Shown: positions 12,321 through 25,527, counted from the first letter of the stretch. The stretch is 64,000 nt of DNA from Rotaria sordida (GCA_905250125.1 CAJNOL010000125.1:179626-243625), one strand, 5' to 3'. Made by a program: numbers and translations. The notes: generated from the letters alone by a model not told the origin.

Positions 12321-13888
12321 TGAACAACGAGATGTGAAGTTAAATAGAATGTTCTAACAATATGATAAAAGAATTATCGAATATTTTTTCTCTAATATTA
12401 AACTCTAAATTAATAATTCGTATCAATTATTAATTGTTTATCGAAGATTTTTCGCATTATTGATAAACTATTACAAAAGAATTAATCATCAAACACGAAT
12501 TTTCTTATTAAATAATGTGCATCTTTCTTATTTGTTTGTTAGTAATGATTTAAAAGTAATTCATGTATTTCTACATCAAGTTTAAAACAATCGCATCATA
12601 TTTCGATGATCTACAATAAAGAAGTCTTTCGAAAGATAAATATCAATCATTCCATAATAAAATAATATTCACCAATGAATAACATGCATCGAAAAGTTGC
12701 AACATCAATATATAAAATCGAGATAGATTCATTTCAACACTACATTTAATCATAAATGTTTTAAAACAATATATAGCATAGGTTTCTATACAATAGTAAT
12801 GAATTCCGAGATCAAAGTTGCCCTATAACAAAGTTTAAATGAGTTCCATACGAACTCAAATGGAGTACACGTAGAACACGATATTTTTTATAAATAAAGC
12901 ACAGTGATGAAGTACATAAATTTTAAATAATGCAACATATCCTGAATTAAAACCAATTGGATAGAGTTTATTTTTAGTGACAAGTACTATACTTGATATT
13001 ATTTTTCGTCAAAGAATTTATTTGAGATGTGCATTTTTTTTTATTAGAAATAAGATTATGAATAGAACATTTTGTGGATTAAATTTTGCTTCAAGAATTA
13101 AAATAAACATATTCCAATGAAATAAATATTATATTATATATACTAATCAACTAAATTATATTCGATGTGTATATGAAGTAATTTTGAATATAGACTTTAT
13201 ATATATATCAAGAAAGATTTCGGTTGAAACAATAGTATAATATTATTGTTTGTATCTTGTAGTTACATACAAATCTCTATGACTAAAATATGAAATTTTT
13301 TTATTATTTCTATTAACACACTATTTATTACGAGTAATATTTTTTATGGTCGTATAAAATTTGCGTCAAAACTCATATTCTTACGACTCATGTATTCTAA
13401 AAGTTTATGCAAAAATAATTGAGTAACAATCACTTCAATATTTTCTGTTACAATTAGGCATGTACCGAGCAGAGCAGCTCAAGCTCAGTACATCCCTAGT
13501 CTAGTTAAGTTCTCTATATGCGCAAAATTTTCGATCAAAATTCGAAAATACGATTTTTCTGGAAACCTGGGGTTTCTAGAAAAAAAAATCGATAGCTTAG
13601 CCAAATATCAATAGAAACCCAAATTGTCTTAGAGTTTTTACTAGAATATTATGTTTTATCTATAGGAAAAAAATCATTGGAATCGAAAGGAAGCAGTTGA
13701 AGAGGCTTCCTCGTTAACAGCTTAATTATTTAAATAAACATTAGTTTTAAATGTTTTTAAAACAAGAAGAATAGTCAAATCGACTGAAATCTTACATATA
13801 ATTGAGTTTGGGAGGTTTTCATTGTGACGTGTACTCACCGATATATTGAGCAGTTTTATTAGAAAAAAAGACTCAACAATATATAAAA
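12321..13888. other. Intergenic, tiny hairpin only
   Basis: AT-rich with no convincing exon. At 13455-13498 the ends TAGGCATGTACCGAGC and the reverse complement TAGGGATGTACTGAGC form a 44-bp imperfect palindrome, perhaps the fused tips of a TAGG-type transposon. Confidence 0.4.
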
Positions 13889-14851
13889 TTAAAAATGTTG
13901 CTTTATAAAATATATAATGTTATAAAAAAAGAATAAAATATAAAAAGTAGAATGAGGAGATTTTGTATTTCCATTTGTAGTTTCAAGTAATTTTCGTGCA
14001 TGATCAGCTACTAATTGGTGTGTATGAGCAGTAAAATGATATTCATCAATAAATAGATAAGTATCAGGAGTTGAACATAACTTAACAATAGTATTACTTG
14101 ATATTTGCCAACAATTTGTCGTATTATTAATTCCATATGTCGAACCATTTATAAGAATATTTGCAATGAGTAAATAAACATCAAATAATTTGAATGATAT
14201 ATTTGAATAACTTGATTGAAGTAATTGAATTGAATTATATAGATTAATATTATGTTCATGTGTAAGTCTATTTAATAAATCACTGATATTGAAAGAAAAT
14301 GTAGCTGGATATGCTTGAAGGGGTGGTTGATTAACAATAAGAAAATGTTCAGCACCTATTTGAATTAAATCATTTATTCCATTAATTAAACTTCTAACAA
14401 CAGTTGATGGCGATAATGTTAAATTAAAAAAATAATCATTTCCACCAGCCCAAATTATATAAATTGTTCGATGAAAATTAGTTTGTCTTAAATTAGCAGT
14501 ATTTTTGTACATAGTTATCTGTTGACGAATACCTGGTACAACGAAATGATATGCTGTAATACCTAATACTAAATTATTATCAGTGGTAGCACTTCCATAT
14601 GCATAATTAATAAGATTAGATATGCCTAATTTTTCTATCCAAACTTTTCCATTAGAAAATCGACCTTTATAATAAGGTGGAACAGGAGGCCATTTTGAAC
14701 CTGTTAAATTATAAACATTGCCAGTATCAGAACTTGATTCACCAAAACAAACTATTGTATCATATGGAATTTCTTCGGATTGAATCATAAAAACATTGAA
14801 TATTAAGATAAGCAAAAGAAATTTATAGGCGACTAGTCGACTGCTATACAT
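13889..14851 (-). CDS. Secreted GDSL (SGNH) lipase/esterase
   Basis: Intronless, 320 residues from the ATG at 14851. The frame extends further upstream only to a GTG, and an AG acceptor at 14891-14892 suggests that part is 5' UTR. A hydrophobic signal sequence (residues 9-24) is followed by the mature domain. Block I reads FGESSSDTGN near residue 36: Ser39 is the expected nucleophile, but the usual Asp of the GDS triplet is Glu. Block II is NYAYGSATT, block III AGGND, and the C-terminal block FIDEYHFTAHTHQ supplies the Asp and His. This is the large SGNH family that hydrolyses esters or lipids outside the cell. A hydrophobic C-terminal tail (FYILFFFYNIIYFI) could be a GPI signal. The single-exon structure contrasts with most neighbours and would fit horizontal origin or retroposition, but composition is not distinct. 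Confidence 0.85.
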   Translation of the reverse strand: MYSSRLVAYKFLLLILIFNVFMIQSEEIPYDTIVCFGESSSDTGNVYNLTGSKWPPVPPYYKGRFSNGKVWIEKLGISNLINYAYGSATTDNNLVLGITAYHFVVPGIRQQITMYKNTANLRQTNFHRTIYIIWAGGNDYFFNLTLSPSTVVRSLINGINDLIQIGAEHFLIVNQPPLQAYPATFSFNISDLLNRLTHEHNINLYNSIQLLQSSYSNISFKLFDVYLLIANILINGSTYGINNTTNCWQISSNTIVKLCSTPDTYLFIDEYHFTAHTHQLVADHARKLLETTNGNTKSPHSTFYILFFFYNIIYFIKQHF

Positions 14852-17411
14852 GTTTTTTAATCGTATAGAAATAATTTTTTTTCTGTACACCTGTAATTAA
14901 TAAAATATCGTAAATAAGTAATGTATAATACTGATGGTGTTAGAAGATTCCTTTATTCAACTTTTCTTTACGCTCTCGGGAACAGAACTGAATAGCCGAA
15001 AAAAAAAAGACCGAAAAGAGCGAAAAAACCTATTAGAAAAAAAAATAGATATCAGCAGCTAGAAGAATGTCAAGCCATGTACGCAACATGTCTGTAACAG
15101 ACGATAATGAAGAACAAGTAAATAAATGTATATTCGAATTTATATTTTATGTGCATATTTTGTGTATGTTATATGTACACACACGAATCATTCGTCCATG
15201 ACTTGTGATGACATATCTATTTATATAAATTAGAAAGTGATCTATAAATGAAACTAACTGTTGATACAAAAAGAGACTATTTGGTTGAAAAGTTATACAT
15301 AAAATTAAAGCAAAATGTTTCATTCAACTATGATTCAAATGGATTATTTTTGTATAGAAAAAAAAAAGTATACTAACAACTAACGTAAAATAGTAATGTC
15401 ATTGATAAAGAGAATTACACATGCTAATTAGAATATCAATAAAACTATTTGATAATCAATGCACTTATAAGATAGATATGAAAAATTTTTATAATATGAA
15501 ATTAAAAAAATACATGTATGAAGAACTTTTGGTCAGTCCTAAGTATTCTAGAATTTTAGTGTATCACTTGAATCAAACCATATCAGTGATCTCAATATCA
15601 CGTATTGTAGAGCGCACATAAGGATAGAGGTTTATTAATTAAACATGTCTATCAGAAATCATGTTTCAATTATTCTAATTTAGTAATCATACTTTATCGT
15701 AGCGATGATTGGTTCAATAGTTCGCCTTTGACAATAGAGTATAATTACCTTCAGGCATATTTTCACTGGAATTAGAACGAGAGTTTAAAGTGCAACTTTT
15801 AATCCTCTGGACAATCCCATAGCAATATTCTCAATATAAATAACACTAAATTGTTGATAATGTGAATAGAGATATAAGACAGCCATTCATGTATAGTCTT
15901 TGGTGCGTGCTATACTCAGCATGTGTTCCGCATGAACAATTTTTCATACCGTACGACCGACGTTCAGTTGATAGTGGAGCACCGTATCAAATTTTGGCAT
16001 ACGAAGCGAACTTTATTTCACTGTTTATATTTTTAACAAGCAGCATGTAGCATAGAAATAAGAATGAGGCAAAAGATTCGTTGATATGGAAATAAGAGGT
16101 ATTTACGAGTTGAAATATCTCTCTGCGACGAATTCAAATCTACGATAAAGAAATGAGAACTTCATGTTTACGTTTTATTGCTTAAGTCAAGATATTTGTG
16201 ATTCAATTGGAAGTAACTAATTACTGATGTCAAAGTTATATCGAATAAAAGACGTACTGATAATTCTATCAAGTCCTGTTAGATTTTCAATATATCAAGA
16301 ATCAATACGTCAAATTATTTCAAGCAAAAAACGAATTTTTTCATTAAATAAAAAATAAACCATGGAACTTTTTCAAGAATTATTTCACGTCTAAATTACT
16401 GAGATGACATTGTTATTACACAAGATTTTTACAACAGTCTGAGATTATTCATATAAATGAATTCAAATGAACAAATGTGTGACTTGGTAAAGCAGGAAAA
16501 GATTTCATAGATTTTATAAGCGTGAGTGATAATTGACCATTCGAAAAATAAGGTACTACACAAAAAGTAGAATTTATGCTAGACAATACGTTGAATCAAC
16601 CTTGTCTTGAATTGTGCAACAAAAAAACTTGAAATATATGGGATGAAAACTCAAAACCTTTAGCAGTTGGAATGTAAGATGCTGATAATTCAATAGTAAA
16701 GCAAAATTTATTCTTCTTTTCTTTATGCATGGTTTAATTGAACTTGAAGAGCTGATTCATAATATTTGTTTAGTGACAGTCTTTCACAAAAAAAAATACG
16801 AACTCCATTTAATCCAAGAAAATAAAACAAAAATTCAACTTTGAATTTCATCACAAATGAACAAATCAGATATGTCGAAGTTCCTCAGATATAATCAACC
16901 GATTTCATTAATAGATCAGTCGAAAATGACATTCTTCTACATGACGAACAACCGTTGGCACAAATTCAAGAGAGAAAAAAAAATGCAAAGATCATCTGAT
17001 AAAATCTTCATATTTCATTAACAATGAAACTCATTAGATCTTATCATTACATAATCACTTTCAAAGTTAACTATAAAGAGCTTCGTGTATTTTTTTTCAA
17101 TATTGTGTGACATGCTGTAGGTATATATATGAAGCGTAGATCTACACCGAGAGACTCAGACACACTTATAAGCATACCCCACACTCACATCATTTTGGAT
17201 TTTTCTTAACCATATTAATAACTAGTGGCAGAAATTACGATTCAAACAGTGATCGGTACCTTGAATTACTTTTCATTAGATTCCAGGGAGAAAAAAAATG
17301 ATATATCGAAAAATTACTTCCCATTTTCTACAGTATTGCTTACGTCAGTTTATCCATATTCTAAGCCTTTATGTATTTATATAGATAAGAGAATTAATTT
17401 ATTCAACATCA
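14852..17411. other. Intergenic, no gene seen
   Basis: About 2.5 kb of AT-rich DNA with only short frames that begin at non-ATG codons or lack splice support. No RNA gene or repeat end was recognised. Confidence 0.5.
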
Positions 17412-17419
17412 AGCATATC

Positions 17420-18645
17420 TAGAGGTGTAAGCCGTGCGGCTGAGCCGCCGTCGCCGCCGATAAACTCGAAAAATTTTAAGCCGCCGCCGCCGTGACAGTA
17501 GAAATTTTAGAAATTTTTAAGCCGTCGCCGCTGAGGCACTTTAATTACAGCCGCCGCGCCGCCGATAGTATTCGAAATTTTAAAATTATCGAGCCGCCGC
17601 CGCCGGGAACTATTGTAAATATCGATAATATTTCATTTATATTTTCCTTAATTCGATACTTTTACATCTTAGAACCCCAATATATCTCTTTTTCATTAAT
17701 TTTCTCGCCTTCACCTTCACTTTCATGCTGGTTCTCTGACCAATCAGATGCTTTGGGTTCTAAATTGTGAATGAACCCTTAATTCTGTGTTGGTTGAAAA
17801 TTCTAAGTTATCATTTTAGTTTATGTCTCTTATATTAGATATATTTAGAAATACAAGAAGAGACGAGCATTTTAAATTTTAATTAACAAAAACAAAATAA
17901 AAACAACAAACTTGAGTATGCTAAGTGCTTTTACTTATTAACAATCGTGGTGGTGATTTCTCATTTATTACTTATCCTGGCAATTATATTTATTTTTAAT
18001 TATAGACTTTTTTATTATGTCTAGATGTGAAATAAAGTTTTTCCACATATGTGTTTGAAAATAAAAAGGCCAAGATATTGAAATAGGCCTTGTCTACACT
18101 AAAAATTTTGACGCTGAATTAAGAAACATGATTGGTTGAACAGTTAGTAAATATTTAAAACACTTTTAAAAAGTGCATTAAATTTATTGCACATTTCAGA
18201 ACAACATTAAATTTGATGCACCAATCAATGTCTGATTCGATTTTCTAATGAGACTGACACAGTTTTCAATGGACGAGTCCTCTATGATTGAAGTGAACAA
18301 AAATCACGATTCATTTCGACGTCTAGGATTCTGATTGATGCATTAACTGTCAAATGTAGACACGAATTGATGTAACACGAATTTGATACTACATTATATT
18401 CCTAGTGTAGACAAGGCCATAGACTAATATTTTTATGATAATGTAGTACTTTTTAAACTTCAAGCCGCCGCCGCTGAGACACTTTAATTACAGCCGCCGC
18501 GCCACCGATGGTATTCGAAATTTTAAAATTTTCGAGCCGCCGCCGCTGTGCAACCTTAGAATATCATATCTGCGCCGCCGAGCATTTTTAAAAAATTTTA
18601 AAAAACTGGCGCCGCCGCCGATCAGCCTATCGGCTTACACCTCTA
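17420..18645. mobile_element. Non-autonomous hAT-like element, 8-bp duplication
   Basis: Perfect 15-bp terminal inverted repeats TAGAGGTGTAAGCCG are flanked on both sides by the 8-bp duplication AGCATATC (17412-17419 and 18646-18653). An 8-bp duplication and TAGAGGTG-type tips are the hallmarks of the hAT superfamily. Both ends carry GCC-triplet-rich subterminal arrays in otherwise AT-rich DNA. A block of about 80 bp near 17520-17600 is repeated in direct orientation near 18462-18550. No transposase remains. The interior is interrupted by a second element at 18086-18418. Confidence 0.9.
18086..18418. mobile_element. 333-bp MITE nested in the hAT-like element
   Basis: Perfect 16-bp terminal inverted repeats GGCCTTGTCTACACTA bound the segment, and ATA flanks both sides (18083-18085, 18419-18421). 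The GGCC-type tip and 3-bp duplication point towards PIF/Harbinger-like elements, although the usual duplication there is TWA. It lies wholly inside the hAT-like element, so it inserted later. Confidence 0.85.
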
Positions 18646-18653
18646 AGCATATC

Positions 18654-19714
18654 TTCGAGTGAAGTGTGCATTCTGAGTATATACATAGATAAGATCAGAC
18701 GAAAAAAAAGTATATAATCATATATCAATCTAACTTGTAGATACCGAAATGAAAATAAAAATTTACCTGAAATTTTTTGCAGTTTAATAATGCTTGACAG
18801 TAAATCCATCATTCGCTTTTCCATTCGTTCAACGATATGATAATTTTTGACATGAAAATCCGTTTTAATCTTATCAACACTGAATAGCATCTTCTTGAAC
18901 ATCTATTTATGCATTATCAAACATCATAATCAAATATAGTTTATCGAATAATTTATAAAGTATAACAATCAGTCTTTTCGCAATTTCATCCTTCTACGCC
19001 ATGTTGTGATATGTTTACCAGTTTCTTCTGTCTCAACGACTCTTAAATCCTTTTTTTCTTATCAAAATAGGTGCATATGAATATCGGTGAAGAGTAGACC
19101 TGTCCATCCATATTCACACCTAGAACAGCACCCACTACTAGTCATTCAAAGATAAATCCTCATAGAGATCATGCAAAATGCCTCTCGGATGCATTGATAC
19201 TGCTAGAAAATGCTATCGCATTTTTCAATAGCGCGAAACCAGAACAAAAATTTTTTTTGCTAATCGAGACCAAAAATAATTGATTCCGCTCAGCACTAAG
19301 CCGTACCTTTTTGCAGACACTATTTCTCTTCATATAATCGATTAGTTTATATAACTTCTAGATCGAATCTCTATTCTGTAAGAAATTTTTTTTTTTTCTA
19401 AATATGTATATTTTATTTGGTATAAATTTTCTATATGAAATTCACTTTCGACTGATACAAACATCTATTTCTTTGGTATTGTAAAAACAATGAGCGAGAA
19501 AAAAAAATACAAACAAAAAAAAAACCAACAACACCTTTAGAGAAAAAGAAAAAAAGATGAATACAATTAGAATAAAGAAAAACTGGACCAGCCAGAAAAT
19601 ATCATATCACAGATACTATTTAAAAAAACACAAATTAAACGAAATGACTCTTCTTTGAAATACAGATTAGTTTTATTATTATTATTATTATGTTTTTGGT
19701 TCTTAAAATAATAA
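18654..19714. other. Intergenic, one possible exon
   Basis: A minus-strand segment 18771-18902 could be a first exon: it opens with ATG, encodes a basic helical peptide (about 44 residues) and ends at a GT donor, but I find no continuation. The rest is AT-rich 3' flank of the semaphorin gene. Confidence 0.3.
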
Positions 19715-22700
19715 CTAAAGATCATCAGCATCAAGATTTGTTTTCATTGATGACATTAATGATGTCCGTTTTAATGTTGCTGCTGGTGGTAATGGTGGCA
19801 TATCTCTTGGATTAATATACATATTTAATTTTCTTGATGGAATTTCTTTAAGAAAAGCACTAACACCACCACTAACACCAGTACCACCATTTGTTGTTGA
19901 TGATGATGATGAATCAAAACTTCGAAATTTATTTGTATGATTATTTGTATTTGATAATGTTGTAAATGTATCAGAATCTTGTGCTGTATGTGGACTTGAT
20001 GATGAATTTGATGTTGATGCTTGAAAATAATCTCTATCATCTGTATGAAGAAATGTATTTGATGTTTGTCTATGTCTATAATGAGAATGACAAAGATGAC
20101 GACGATGACGACGATAACGACATATAATTATTATACAAAACATTAAAAGACAACCAAATAAAAATGATATTAAACAAACAAGTATCATATGTATTAATGT
20201 AAAACGATTATCATTAATTGAATCAATTAATGGAAATGTTTTTAATAATAATGGACATGTTGAACATAAACGTTCTTCACGTGTTTCACCTTGACAAAAA
20301 TTTGTAAGACATGTACGTGTACGATATTTTATTGAACGTAATCGAGTTGATGTACATAATGAACATTCAGACCAATCTGTCCAACATGACCAATTACTTG
20401 ATTTAAGAGACATACAAGTTAAACATTCACGTTTTTCAATATTATTTCCTAAACAACGTTTTCCTAAACATGTACGACGACGAGTTTCAACTGAACCAGA
20501 TATATCACAAGCTGGATAACAATCTTTTATAAGACAACAATAAAAAAAAAGAAAAATATATATTCATTTGTTATAATAGATTAAAATATTTACCACTCCA
20601 ATCCGACCATGGTGTCCAATCATCAAAATTTAAATTATCTAAAGAATCTAAAACAAAACGGAATTTCTTTTTGCAAAATTTAAATTATTTAAAACAAAAA
20701 ATCTACCTGTTTCTTGACAATCAATTCCTCCTTGATTATTACATACTCGATACATAACTGTATCTGATTTTATGTCTGGTAATTGTTGACCAGATGATGA
20801 ACCAATTGTACATTGAAAACGAGTACGTTTTTCAATTATAAGACCATCATTTATTGGATTTATTGTAGGTGTCCAATCACTCCATACTGTTACTTGTTGA
20901 ACTAAAAAAATATTATTTTTTGTTTTTTAATTTCTCGCCTACAGTAGTGGACAACATTATGCAGTTAATTCTGTATAGACGGAAGAAAATCTATAGAAAA
21001 CAATCAAAACGATAAAACTGAAAGCTTTACTCGGTTTTGTTTTCGAGACTTCAACATCTTACAGTTATACAAACAATTTTTTAAATCCTTTTTTTGTTTT
21101 AGAAAAAGAAGAAATTTACCAAATCAATTTTCAATAAACTACTAAACTCATGATAAAATTGAATAATGAATTCTTATACTAAAATAGATTATTTTTAAGC
21201 AAATCTTTCTTTTCCTGATTAACATACTTGGACAAGGCAATTCATTACATAAACGTATTTCCTCTAAACATTCGGAACATTTATCTTCATTAATTAAACA
21301 AGTTCTTCTTCGTTTTTGTATTCCACCACCACATGTCTTTGAACATGTATCCCAATCTATATATATATAAAACAAATTTAATTATTAATTCAATAACAAA
21401 AAAAAAACAAAATGTTTTTTTTTTACCAGTCCAAGAACTTAAACGTAATGATTGATCGGAACAAATGATTTCCGGACATAATTCTTCTTCACGTTCAGTT
21501 CCAATACATAAACGACCATTATTTTTTGGTTCAGGATTTGTGCATGTTCGTGTTCTTGATCGAAATGATTTTCCACATGTTTTTGGACATATACTCCATT
21601 CACTCCATGATGACCAACCACCATGAACTATAAAAAAAAAAATTAATATCATAAAAAAATCTCATCATTCAATCGTTTATTTAACCTTCACAACGAGTTA
21701 TTTCAACATTTGATCCTTGACATAATCGACCATTGAATTGTGGCGTTGGTTGTGTACATGTTCTTGTACGACATTGACATTTTTCACCTGTTATTTGTTC
21801 ACATATAAACCATGATGACCACGATGTCCAACCACCATCAACTGAATAAATTATATACAAATAAATAGAAAAGAAGGGAAAAAAAAAGAAACTCTAATAT
21901 TAATAAACACATACTTGTTGTATTAAGCATAGGACATGTCAATAATGAACGTGAAGAAGAAAATGTCGATGATGATTTTGTATATAAAATACATCGTTGT
22001 TGATTATTATCCCATGTACAATATGGATCCATAGCAGATAAACATAAATTACTTGTATTAAATCGATGACAACGTGCAACAGATAATTTTAACACTGATA
22101 TTGTTGTTGTCATTATTATTTCATTCTTGAAAAAAAAAAATAAAAAAAGAAATTTTTTGTTTTTTATCTTTTTAAGCAAAACAAAAAAAATCAAAAATCT
22201 TTACTGTTTGTGAAATAAATTCTGCTTTATTAATTTTCCATTGATTTTCAGGAATATTTATTGGTTTTAATTGTATATGTTCAATTAAACATAATTGATT
22301 ATTTATTAATAAATATTTTCTTAAAGTTAAACTATTATATGTAATAACAAATAAAATTGTTATATCATTAATATGATCAATTAATAAATGTTCAATACGA
22401 ATATTATCTAATATAAGTGCATCATATGATGAATGAAGTACACCTGATCGAAGAACTGGTCCTGATGATATTCGATTTTCATTTGACTGATTTGGTTCAC
22501 ACTTAAGGCAATAGCAAAAAAAAACAATTATATCTTTTTTAAATATTATTCAATTTTACTTTTTCTGATTCTTGTTTTAATGTCGATGGTAACCAATATG
22601 ATTCATTGGATTTTTGTGTTAAATATGGTGATGTAAATACACGTTGTAATTCATCTACTTTATATATACAAATAGCTGAGCCTGATAAACCACTTCTAAA

Positions 22701-25527
22701 TAAAAATATAAAAAATTTTTCTAAGCTGTTAGCACAATCTCGATAGGATTAAAATGTCAAATACGATTTAGTTGTTCTTCACCATTAATTTTACTTATAA
22801 TCCTTCAAAGATGCAATAAATAGTTCATATGTAGTATTATAACGAGACGCTATTGATATACGATCTATGATCGAAAAACGAACAATTCCTTGACTCTCAT
22901 CAGTAGCAATTATGTCCATTATTCTATGAAAAATCTTTAAAACTATAATTTTATTAATATACAAACGGCTAGATGGATATGTGTGTGTGTGCGCCACACA
23001 CACAAACCTATCCGCCTTGTGCTCTCTGTTTAATCTTACATAATATTATCAATAATACTTTTAAATTACATATTCTTTCTAATTTTGTATTGTACAAACA
23101 ACTGACCTATACCCTTGCGATCGTATATCAACAACGTTTGTTCGGAGATATTTCTTTTAGATTGTGTTTCAGAAAAAGAAAATTCTTCTCAAGAAAACAA
23201 ATTAATTAATTTACTTTGGTAAATTAAAAGCTCCATAAATTAAATTTGATGTACGATCAAAAAAAATCGATTGTAATTCATTATAATCGAATGAACTAAT
23301 ATCATTATGAATTTTTTTTGAACATAATAAACGTAATTTTGAAAATGTACGAAATGTATCACTAAATTTCATTGTACCATCATCATATTTACATACACGA
23401 GCAACACGAGAATAAACAGTCTAATATATAAACAAAATTAATTTTTAAATTTCAACAAAAAGTTCATTGTTTTTTTTTTTTGTCTTACTGTTCCACATGA
23501 TAAATGTTCAAGAGCAACTTCACGAAAAAATGTATAAACATATGAACCAATATTTAATATTTGTATAAAATATGGATCTAAAAATAAAAAATTGTATTTT
23601 TTTTTTGAATGATTAAATAGAAAAAATATTTACTTCTTAACCAATTTGAATCATGTTGTTGTGTTCGTAATTGTTTTCCTTGACTAAAACTTCTTTGTAT
23701 TAATGGATCGTTTACACCAAATACTGGTTCATTACTTGTTGCTGAATATAATTCACCTAAAAAAACAAAGAAATTTAATATTCTATAAAAAATAAAAAAC
23801 AAACCACTATCAATTAATTCATATGTTGATGGAAAATAACTATTATAAGGAGATTTTCCATCACCAGAAATCAAATTTTCATTTGAAATTATTGTTGATA
23901 AAGAATCTGGCCGACGCCACATACATATTGGACGATAAGAATTAGTACCACATGTTAATAATAATTGATCATGTGATCGAAGTGCTAATACACGAATATA
24001 ATTTTCACATTGATTCTATATATGAAATAGAATAAAAATTCAAATAAAATTTAAAAAAAAAAGAAATTTACAAATGATTGAATTTGACTTCGACATAGAT
24101 TTATTTCATTTGTTGATGATTCCCATTTAAATTTTTCCAATAAATGAAAATTATCAATTGATAAACGAATTATTGTATTTCTAAAATTACAATGAAAACA
24201 AAACAAAAATAAATTTATTGATATTATTTGAATTTCTGATCAGACATTGATTAGATCAGTTTGTTTTGGCGTGGCTTCGAAAAAGAAAACGCAATTTGAT
24301 GCCTTTCCCATCTCTCTCTCTCTCTCAATATGTTGCTGTGTCAACAAAACTATTGTATGTTTTGGATATAATTAGCTCCTCGGTCATCATCTTACTAAGG
24401 CTTTATTTCTCTAAGGTATGCTTGACACCCATCAGACTCTCATTTTTCTCACTTGTCATTTTACTTAAAGTGCTCTTCGGGTGGTTAGTAGTCATATCTA
24501 TCATGACGCGATGGAGCAAGAATAATGTGTCAATAGGTAAATATGTCTGAATTTACAAGTAATTATCAAAAAATAAAAATAAAATGAAAGATATTCTTTA
24601 CTTTGCTCCAATTATAATTTGATCTCTTTGTCGATCAATTGTAATTGCATCAAAATTATCATCATTTTCTTGATAAATTTGAGCATGTCGTAACATTTCT
24701 AAAAACAAAAAATAACAATAAGATCAAATGAACATATAATCATGTCTTTCATTTTAAATCTACTTTTCATATATATACACATATATGTGATAGACTCAAA
24801 TTTCTTTCGTAAGTATATGTGATTCTAATTTGATCAAAAAAAGAAAAACGTTCCAGTCTAGTCGGTTTTTTTCTCCTGCTTGAACATAGCGCCGTTCATT
24901 TTTCTAATCAAATAATGACGCCGACACCATGAGAGTCTCTTGACTAATTTACAAGACAAACATAAATGAACCAATAGCAAAAATTATTCATCTTATTCAA
25001 CAACAGGTGACGAATGTAAACTTATGAAGATAGAATACTATTCATTCACAGTTGTCACACTTTCAATAGGAACAATTATACAAGAATATGTTTCTTCTTC
25101 GTGTTAGGTTCTTTTTTTTGTTCAAAAAGAATCAACGAAGAACTTTTGTTATTTTTTCTCTGTAATGAATAACTATATAAATATATATGAATGATGTGAT
25201 AATATTGACGTCTATCGATAAGAATTTTAATATTGTTCAACTGTCTTTTTTTTTCTTGTTTTGTTTTTCACTATTATCTTTACTCTCGTTTTAATACAAC
25301 TGATCTTACACACATATATGTATGTGTATTGAATTGTTGATTTAGTCTGTCTAGTAAAAGTATAGACAAAAAAAAAAAAAGAAAGGTGTTGATTCTCACA
25401 CATACGTACCATTGTACGAGACAAATCGAAAATCGGATGGATCATCGGCCATAATCGAACAAATATCGATTTGAAAAAGATAAAGTATAATCATCAATAA
25501 TAATATGTTTGAGAACTTTGTTTCCAT
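19715..25527 (-). CDS. SEMA5: Class 5 semaphorin (transmembrane, TSP1 repeats), 17 exons
   Basis: A guidance receptor/ligand of the cell surface. Exons: 25410-25527, 24602-24698, 24072-24180, 23805-24015, 23634-23756, 23489-23577, 23215-23420, 22560-22695, 22205-22501, 21915-22125, 21686-21841, 21427-21627, 21228-21356, 20707-20901, 20594-20647, 19715-20523 (16 coding). A 5' UTR exon probably makes 17: an AG at 25573-25574 lies upstream. Every junction keeps frame, giving 1046 residues. Order: signal peptide; sema domain (CENYIRVLAL, CGTN, LRTQQHDSNWL, FFRE.A.EH.SCG); PSI domain (CHRFNTSNLCLSAMDPYC.WD); about six thrombospondin type-1 repeats (WTSWSSW, WSSWSEWS.C...CG, CSKTCGGGIQKRRR); one transmembrane helix; a basic then Ser/Thr-rich cytoplasmic tail with a PPLPP motif. 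The TSP1 block is what defines class 5; vertebrate members have seven. TSP repeat exons are mostly phase 1-1. One longer intron holds an in-frame candidate cassette. Confidence 0.93.

Noticed and set aside
14852-14890. Upstream extension of the GDSL lipase frame
   Set aside because: It begins at GTG just after an AG acceptor; the ATG at 14851 gives a proper signal peptide.
17492-17770. Frame of 92 residues with Pro repeats
   Set aside because: It is produced by the GCC-triplet array of the hAT-like element and has no start context or homology.
17412-18653. CRISPR-like or regulatory array from the repeated GCC blocks
   Set aside because: Terminal inverted repeats and an 8-bp duplication identify the segment as a transposon in a eukaryotic genome.
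19825-20040. His/Gln-rich open frame on the minus strand
   Set aside because: It is a shifted frame of the semaphorin cytoplasmic tail exon, which is Ser/Thr-rich in the correct frame.
24266-24550. Open frame of 94 residues on the plus strand
   Set aside because: It lies inside a semaphorin intron on the opposite strand, contains a CT-repeat tract, and has no domain or splice support.
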